A stretch of DNA of 9,893 nucleotides from an uncultured Collinsella sp. (GTDB lineage: Bacteria; Actinomycetota; Coriobacteriia; Coriobacteriales; Coriobacteriaceae): contig CABVAS010000042.1 in NCBI GenBank assembly GCA_902496375.1, positions 1 through 9,893 on the forward strand. Direction: 5' to 3'. A model generated the notes under the pieces. That model searched no databases, was not told the DNA's origin, and saw only the letters and a list, made by a program, of their open reading frames with translations. The position numbers and the translations under genes are program-made. Every line of letters starts with the position of its first letter. The first letter of the stretch is position 1. Of this stretch, positions 5,795 through 9,893 are shown piece after piece.

Positions 5795-6760
5795 ATGTGT
5801 ACGAGTATTCGATTTACCGATAATTCTGGCCACATGTATCTGGGCCGCAATCTCGACTGGAGCTTTGACTACGGCCAACAGGTTCGCGTGATGCCGCGCG
5901 GGTTTCACATTCCGTATTCGTTTATCGACGACGCGACAGCGGCGCACGCGGTGATTGGTATGTGCATCGATTACAGGAACTACCCTATGTTCTTCGATTG
6001 CGGCAACGATGCGGGCCTCGCCGTGGCGGGTCTCAATTTCCCGGGTTATGCCGAGTATGCCGAGGACCCTGTCGACGGCAAGACCAATATCGCGGCCTAT
6101 GAGTTCCCCCTGTGGGTGGCAGCGACGTTCTCGACGGTCGATGAGGTCGAGGCCGCGCTGCGCGACACGGTGATTGTCGCCAAATCTGCCGGAGAGGGGC
6201 TGGGCGTGTCGCTGCTCCATTGGATTATCGGCGACAGCCAGCGCAGCATCGTGGTCGAGATGATGGCTGACGGCCTGCATGTATACGACGATCCGGTCGA
6301 CACCCTTGCCAACCAGCCGACCTTCCCGTGGCACATGGAAAACCTGCGCACCTATATCACCGCCACAAGCGATTTTCCGCAGACGGCGACATGGCGTGGC
6401 GCCGAGCTCAAGCCCTATGGAGCCGGTGCCGGCATGCGCGGCATTCCGGGCGATTGCTATTCGCCGAGCCGTTTTGTAAAGGCGGCGTACCTCAATGCCA
6501 ATTACCCGCAAAAGGAGAGCGAGACCGAAAACGTCGTTCGCATGTTCCGCTCGCTCGAGGGCGTGGTGATGATCGAGGGAGCGTCCAGGATGGGCGATGG
6601 CAAGTTCGAGAAGACTATCTACACCGGATGCTTTAGCGCGCGCACGGGCAATTATTACTACGCGATGTATGGGGATCCGTCGATTCGCTACGTGAGCCTG
6701 ATGGATGCCGAGGGCGCGAGCCCCGATAGGCTCGTGGTTCCCGAGCCGCGCCGTTCGTAG
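5795..6760 (+). CDS. bsh: Choloylglycine hydrolase family protein, bile salt hydrolase type
   Basis: This 321-residue Ntn-hydrolase has the usual length (about 315-330). The family's catalytic set is in place: Cys2, which becomes the N-terminal nucleophile once Met1 is removed; Arg18 and Asp21 (GRNLDW); Asn81 in AGLNFPGYAEY; Asn173 in LANQP; and Arg226 in GDCYSPSRFVKA. Asn at position 81, rather than the Tyr typical of penicillin V acylases, favours bile salt hydrolase, which cleaves glycine or taurine from conjugated bile acids. Acyl-homoserine lactone or other amide substrates are not excluded. There is no signal peptide, so the enzyme is probably cytoplasmic. ATG 5795 is required for Cys2 and has AGGAGG (5785-5790) four bases upstream; the longer frame from 5732 is not real. 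The gene is isolated by terminators on both sides, so it is probably monocistronic. No clear promoter was found in 5738-5784. A bile salt hydrolase points to a gut habitat. Confidence 0.92.
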   Translation: MCTSIRFTDNSGHMYLGRNLDWSFDYGQQVRVMPRGFHIPYSFIDDATAAHAVIGMCIDYRNYPMFFDCGNDAGLAVAGLNFPGYAEYAEDPVDGKTNIAAYEFPLWVAATFSTVDEVEAALRDTVIVAKSAGEGLGVSLLHWIIGDSQRSIVVEMMADGLHVYDDPVDTLANQPTFPWHMENLRTYITATSDFPQTATWRGAELKPYGAGAGMRGIPGDCYSPSRFVKAAYLNANYPQKESETENVVRMFRSLEGVVMIEGASRMGDGKFEKTIYTGCFSARTGNYYYAMYGDPSIRYVSLMDAEGASPDRLVVPEPRRS

Positions 6761-6785
6761 CCGATAGCTTTACCGCAATGCAAAA

Positions 6786-6817
6786 CGGCCCTGCATCTCC
6801 CGTGAGGTGCAGGGCCG
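6786..6817. terminator. Bidirectional terminator between the bile salt hydrolase-type gene and kup
   Basis: CGGCCCTGCATCTC (6786-6799) and 6804-6817 form a 14-base stem with one wobble and a CCGT loop. The plus strand continues CTTTCGTTGATTT, and the minus strand continues TTTTGC. It serves both convergent genes, 25 bases after the plus-strand stop and 22 bases after the kup stop. Confidence 0.85.
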
Positions 6818-6839
6818 CTTTCGTTGATTTGTGACGTCG

Positions 6840-9071
6840 CTAGAAGTTGGCGTCGTTGAGTTGTTCGCTCTCGAGGCCGTCGAGCAGTTGCTGTTCGGGC
6901 GTATCGGCGACGCTCTCGAGCAACTCGGTGGGGTCGACGTTCATGTTCCTACCGGCTTCGTTGCCATTGACCAGGTCGTCCGAGAAGATATCGACTTCCA
7001 TTTCCTCGGCCTCTTCGATCTGAACCTCGAGCGGCACCTGGGTGCGTACGAGCTTAACGGCCGGGCGCATGCGGGCAAACAGCGGCACGTACTCGATGAT
7101 GATGGCCGAGTTCTCAAGACCGTACCAGCGTGCCGGGCTTCCGCAGGCGCGGCGGACGGCGTACTTGATGGCCATCACGCGGTGGTCATTGCGGTTGATG
7201 TCCGTTTCGGGGGCAAGCATCTTGCGCAGCATACAAAAGCGGAAGTCACCCACGTTGCCGCGCGTCTCGTAGATGGAGTAGGTGTGATGTTGCGGTGGCA
7301 GCTCACCCGATGCCATCAGGTCGCCAACGATCTGGCGCAGGTAGGCATTAACGCGCTGGTTGACCTTAAAGCCCAGGTCCAGGCGCACGCGGAAGAGGAA
7401 GTCCGTGCCAAAGGTCTCGACGGAATACTCGTGCGTATAGGGTTCGTCGGTAACGTGCACGTTAATGAACCAATATGCCTTGGCGCGCTTGGGATGCTTA
7501 TCCAGGATGGAATAGAGCACGTCGCGGTCGAGCGTGAGCGGATCGGGGCTGTTGGTGAGGAACACCAGGTTGTCGGCGAGCACGGGATAGGTCTCGTCGT
7601 TGCGCAGGCGGTTGAGCTGATCGATGTACTTGGAGACGGGCAACAGAATCGTCTGCGTGCGCTCGATGGCGGTGCCACGGCGCCACACGTACATAAGGCC
7701 AAACAGCAGTGCGGCCAGGAAGATCATGACGTAGCCGCCGTCAAAGAACATGGTGAGGCACGAGGCGAAGAAGCACAGCTCAATGGCACCGAAGAGCAGG
7801 GCGAAGACGCAGGCACCCAGCTTATGCTTGAGAATGCCAGCGATATAGCTCGTCAGCAGCGTGGTGGTCATGAGCATGGTCACGGTAATGGCGAGGCCGT
7901 AGGCGCTCTCCATGCGCTCGGAGTTTTGGAACAGCAGCACGATGAAGATGCAGCCGACCCACATGATGTTGTTGACGAGCGGAATATAGAGCTGGCCCTT
8001 GGTGTCGCTGGGGTAGTGGATGCGCAGATGCGGCATAAGGTTGAGGCGCGTGGCCTCGGATACCAGCGAGAACGAGCCGGTGATGAGCGCCTGTGAGGCG
8101 ATGATGGCCGCTACGGCCGAAAGCACGATGGCAAAGGGGCGCAGGGGCTCGGGAAGCATCATATAAAACGGGTTGACGATATCCATCGCGAGCATCTGGG
8201 GGTTGGAGTTATTGGCGAGCAGCCAAGCTCCCTGACCCAGATAGTTGAGGATAAGGGCCGCCTTAACAAACGGCCAGGATGCATAGATGTTGGCCTTGCC
8301 AACGTGGCCCATGTCCGAGTAGAGGGCCTCGGCGCCGGTCGTCGACAGGAAGACAAAGCCGAGCACCATGATGCCCGAGTGGTTGATGGGCGAGAACAGG
8401 AACATGATGCCGCGGATGGGGTTGAGCGCGCGCAGGATGGACAGGTTGCCGAGCATGTTGAACAGGCCGGCGCCTGCCAGGAACAGGAACCACAACGTCA
8501 TGAGCGGGCCGAACAGCTTACCGATCGACGAGGTACCGGCGCGCTGCATGGCAAATAGGCCGCAGATAATGATGATGGTGATGATGATCACATTGGTCTG
8601 ACCGTCACCCAATAGTGCGTGGCCCCACTCGATGGTACGCAGGCCCTCAATGGCTGTGGTGACCGTGACCGCGGGGGTGAGGATGCCGTCGGCGAGCAGC
8701 GCCGCGCCGCCGATCATGGCAGGTAGGATCAGCCATGGTGCCACTTTTCGCACCAGGCTAAACAGGGCGAAGATGCCGCCTTCGTTGTGGTTGTCGGCCT
8801 TCATGGCGATTACCACGTACTTGACCGTGGTCACGAGTGTCATGGTCCAGATGACGAGCGAAAGCGCGCCCAGGATCATGTCCTCGCTGACGGTACCGAT
8901 GCCGCCGTTGTTGGCGACGATTGATTTCATGGTGTACATGGGGCTCGTGCCGATGTCGCCATAGACGACGCCGAGCGTTACAAGCAGCATGCCAGCGGAG
9001 AGGGGGATGGCTCCGTGCCCGCCTTGACCACGCTGGTCTTGGGGGCTTGCCTCCAGTTTGTTGTGTGCCAC
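6840..9071 (-). CDS. kup: Kup-family low-affinity potassium transporter
   Basis: A 743-residue Kup/HAK/KT protein that imports K+ with protons across the cytoplasmic membrane. The signature GVVYGDIGTSP lies at residues 34-44 in the first membrane segment, followed by about a dozen hydrophobic segments to around residue 460. The cytosolic domain then follows, with the family pattern YWFINVHVTDEPYTHEY and FRVRLDLGFK. E. coli Kup has 622 residues. The extra length here is partly a highly acidic tail: the last 61 residues carry 18 Asp/Glu and a single basic residue. GTG 9071 is chosen because AAGGGAG (9077-9083) lies five bases upstream. The ATG at 9089 (749 residues) has no ribosome binding site and would place that sequence inside the coding region. 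The gene lies downstream of an EamA exporter on the same strand but is separated from it by about 160 bases of dyad-rich sequence, so it probably has its own promoter. It ends at a bidirectional terminator. Confidence 0.94.
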   Translation of the reverse strand: MAHNKLEASPQDQRGQGGHGAIPLSAGMLLVTLGVVYGDIGTSPMYTMKSIVANNGGIGTVSEDMILGALSLVIWTMTLVTTVKYVVIAMKADNHNEGGIFALFSLVRKVAPWLILPAMIGGAALLADGILTPAVTVTTAIEGLRTIEWGHALLGDGQTNVIIITIIIICGLFAMQRAGTSSIGKLFGPLMTLWFLFLAGAGLFNMLGNLSILRALNPIRGIMFLFSPINHSGIMVLGFVFLSTTGAEALYSDMGHVGKANIYASWPFVKAALILNYLGQGAWLLANNSNPQMLAMDIVNPFYMMLPEPLRPFAIVLSAVAAIIASQALITGSFSLVSEATRLNLMPHLRIHYPSDTKGQLYIPLVNNIMWVGCIFIVLLFQNSERMESAYGLAITVTMLMTTTLLTSYIAGILKHKLGACVFALLFGAIELCFFASCLTMFFDGGYVMIFLAALLFGLMYVWRRGTAIERTQTILLPVSKYIDQLNRLRNDETYPVLADNLVFLTNSPDPLTLDRDVLYSILDKHPKRAKAYWFINVHVTDEPYTHEYSVETFGTDFLFRVRLDLGFKVNQRVNAYLRQIVGDLMASGELPPQHHTYSIYETRGNVGDFRFCMLRKMLAPETDINRNDHRVMAIKYAVRRACGSPARWYGLENSAIIIEYVPLFARMRPAVKLVRTQVPLEVQIEEAEEMEVDIFSDDLVNGNEAGRNMNVDPTELLESVADTPEQQLLDGLESEQLNDANF

Positions 9072-9076
9072 GTGGA

Positions 9077-9083
9077 CTCCCTT
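9077..9083 (-). promoter_or_regulatory. Ribosome binding site deciding the kup start
   Basis: AAGGGAG on the minus strand lies five bases before GTG 9071. The upstream ATG at 9089 has only dyad sequence before it. Confidence 0.6.
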
Positions 9084-9093
9084 AGACATCCGG

Positions 9094-9114
9094 TTATCTG
9101 TCTAGGACAGATAA
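9094..9114. promoter_or_regulatory. Perfect dyad in the kup leader
   Basis: TTATCTGTC and GACAGATAA are perfect 9-base inverted arms with a 3-base centre. It lies 10 bases upstream of the kup ribosome binding site, so it could be an operator or an mRNA hairpin that affects translation. A possible -10 (TATAAA on the minus strand, 9128-9133) would put it just downstream of the transcription start. Confidence 0.4.
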
Positions 9115-9171
9115 TCTTTATGCCGTCTTTATACATACAAGAGCAGTTTGGCACATCAGGTTATTTTAGAC

Positions 9172-9195
9172 AATAATCCCCAGCTGGGGATTATT
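9172..9195. repeat. 24-base perfect palindrome between the EamA gene and kup
   Basis: AATAATCCCCAG (9172-9183) is followed directly by its exact reverse complement. As RNA it would form a stem with a minimal AGCT loop, 34 bases after the EamA stop, but the minus-strand tail (GTCTAAAATAA) is a weak U-run. It may be a poor terminator or an operator about 40 bases upstream of the possible kup -10. The adjacent TAGACAATAATC (9167-9178) resembles TAGGACAGATAATC in the kup leader dyad (9103-9116), which hints at a shared binding protein. Confidence 0.5.
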
Positions 9196-9229
9196 TATGT
9201 ACGTAGGTAGCATTTCAAAGCAGGGGCTT

Positions 9230-9892
9230 TTAAGCACGTGCTGTCTGGGCGATGCCAGCCTTGGCGTTTGCGCGTTTGCCGGCGAGTTCGCAAAAAATCG
9301 CGCCGCCGATGATAAGCGCGGCACCCATCAGGCGGACCGGTGTTATGGCTTCGCCCAAAAGGACGGCCGAGAACACGACGGCCGAAAGCGGCTCGAGGTA
9401 GCCGACGACCGCGACGGTCTGAACGGGCAGCTTGGCGACGGCACTAAAGTAGAGCAGGCAACCGATGCCGGTGTTGACGACGCCGAGCATGATGACGGCG
9501 CGCCAATCGATGCATGCGGCGACGCCGGCGGACAGGAACGAGGGAGCGCCCTGCGTGATGAGCGTGAGGACCAGCGCGGTCACAAAGGCGGCGCTCACCT
9601 GGAGCGCGGAGTTCTCGAGACCTTCGATGTGCGGCGCACCCTTGCTGGCGATGACCATCAATGCATAGCAGAAGGCCGAGGCGATGCCGCAGGCGATACC
9701 CGCAATGGGTATATTGCCGCCTAAACCTTGCGCTGCGATGAGAAAAGCGCCGCACGCGACGGCGATAAACCCGGCGATTTTGCCGCCGGTCAATTTTTCG
9801 CCAAAGATAAACGGCGAGAGGGCCATGACGATGATGGGCCCGCAGTAGTACAGCAGCGAGGAAACGCCGACGCCGATTGTCTGGTAGGCGCG
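9230..9892 (-). CDS. EamA/DMT-family transporter, C-terminal part (5' end outside window)
   Basis: The minus-strand frame is open to the right edge, so the start lies outside; 220 residues are visible of an expected 290-310. The protein is hydrophobic throughout and shows the end of the first EamA repeat (YYCGPIIVMALSPFIFGEKLT, then GFIAVACGAFLI). The complete second repeat follows, ending in the classic GYLEPLSAVVFSAVLLGE and GAALIIGGAIF. Relatives are ten-helix inner-membrane exporters of amino acids, purines or other metabolites; the substrate cannot be predicted. The ATG at 9826 is an internal Met, because conserved first-repeat sequence continues upstream of it. The last dozen or so residues are hydrophilic (KRANAKAGIAQTARA), as is usual. 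Kup lies downstream on the same strand, but about 160 bases with a large palindrome separate the two, so co-transcription is doubtful. Confidence 0.9.
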   Translation of the reverse strand, partial: RAYQTIGVGVSSLLYYCGPIIVMALSPFIFGEKLTGGKIAGFIAVACGAFLIAAQGLGGNIPIAGIACGIASAFCYALMVIASKGAPHIEGLENSALQVSAAFVTALVLTLITQGAPSFLSAGVAACIDWRAVIMLGVVNTGIGCLLYFSAVAKLPVQTVAVVGYLEPLSAVVFSAVLLGEAITPVRLMGAALIIGGAIFCELAGKRANAKAGIAQTARA

Positions 9893-9893
9893 G

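Noticed and set aside
6831..8096. 421-codon plus-strand open frame opposite kup
   Set aside because: The translation is rich in His, Gln, Glu and Val repeats typical of an antisense shadow, and the minus strand is a clear Kup protein.
9172..9195. Calling the 24-base palindrome a firm EamA terminator
   Set aside because: The stem is good, but the 3' tail on the minus strand is not a proper U-run, so it is left as a palindrome of unknown role.
9072..9229. c-di-AMP (ydaO-type) riboswitch upstream of kup
   Set aside because: Such leaders are common before potassium transporters, but the space is short, is taken up by simple dyads, and shows no recognisable conserved core.

Overview
The window is GC-rich bacterial chromosome, densely packed on both strands, with strong AGGAGG-like ribosome binding sites and compact GC-rich terminators. 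The gene mix (bile salt hydrolase-type amidase, short cobalamin-independent methionine synthase, Kup, AzgA-type purine permease, a short clostridial-type peptide deformylase) fits a gut actinobacterium of the Coriobacteriia, most like Collinsella. That assignment is an inference from gene content and style, not from a marker gene.

Layout, left to right. 1-391 (+): C-terminal part of a Cof-type HAD phosphatase, cut by the window edge. 402-1298 (+): LysR-type regulator starting 10 bases after the HAD stop. 1454-2587 (+): YxjG/MetE-type methionine synthase, preceded by an intergenic region with two symmetrical operator-like sequences. 2711-2764 (+): a possible 17-residue mini-ORF, followed by a long bidirectional hairpin terminator. 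2825-3490 (-): alpha/beta-hydrolase esterase. 3628-4938 (-): NCS2 purine permease with its own terminator. 5132-5551 (+): peptide deformylase homologue, divergent from the permease. 5546-5653: a long nested inverted repeat overlapping the deformylase stop codon, then a strong terminator. 5795-6760 (+): bile salt hydrolase-type enzyme. 6786-6817: bidirectional terminator. 6840-9071 (-): Kup potassium transporter with an acidic C-terminal tail and a dyad-rich leader. 9230-9892 (-): C-terminal part of an EamA/DMT exporter, cut by the right edge.

How the parts relate. HAD and LysR are probably co-transcribed. LysR next to the methionine synthase suggests that the regulator controls methionine or sulfur metabolism. 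The other genes look like separate transcription units, each bounded by a terminator or a divergent promoter region. They cover nucleobase uptake, potassium uptake, bile acid or amide hydrolysis, ester hydrolysis and metabolite export.

I see no phage, insertion sequence, CRISPR array, tRNA or multi-gene novel system here. The points most worth a second look are the deformylase homologue, whose HExxH motif reads HMIDH and so lacks the catalytic glutamate; the nested inverted repeat fused to its 3' end; and the symmetrical sequences upstream of the methionine synthase and kup.
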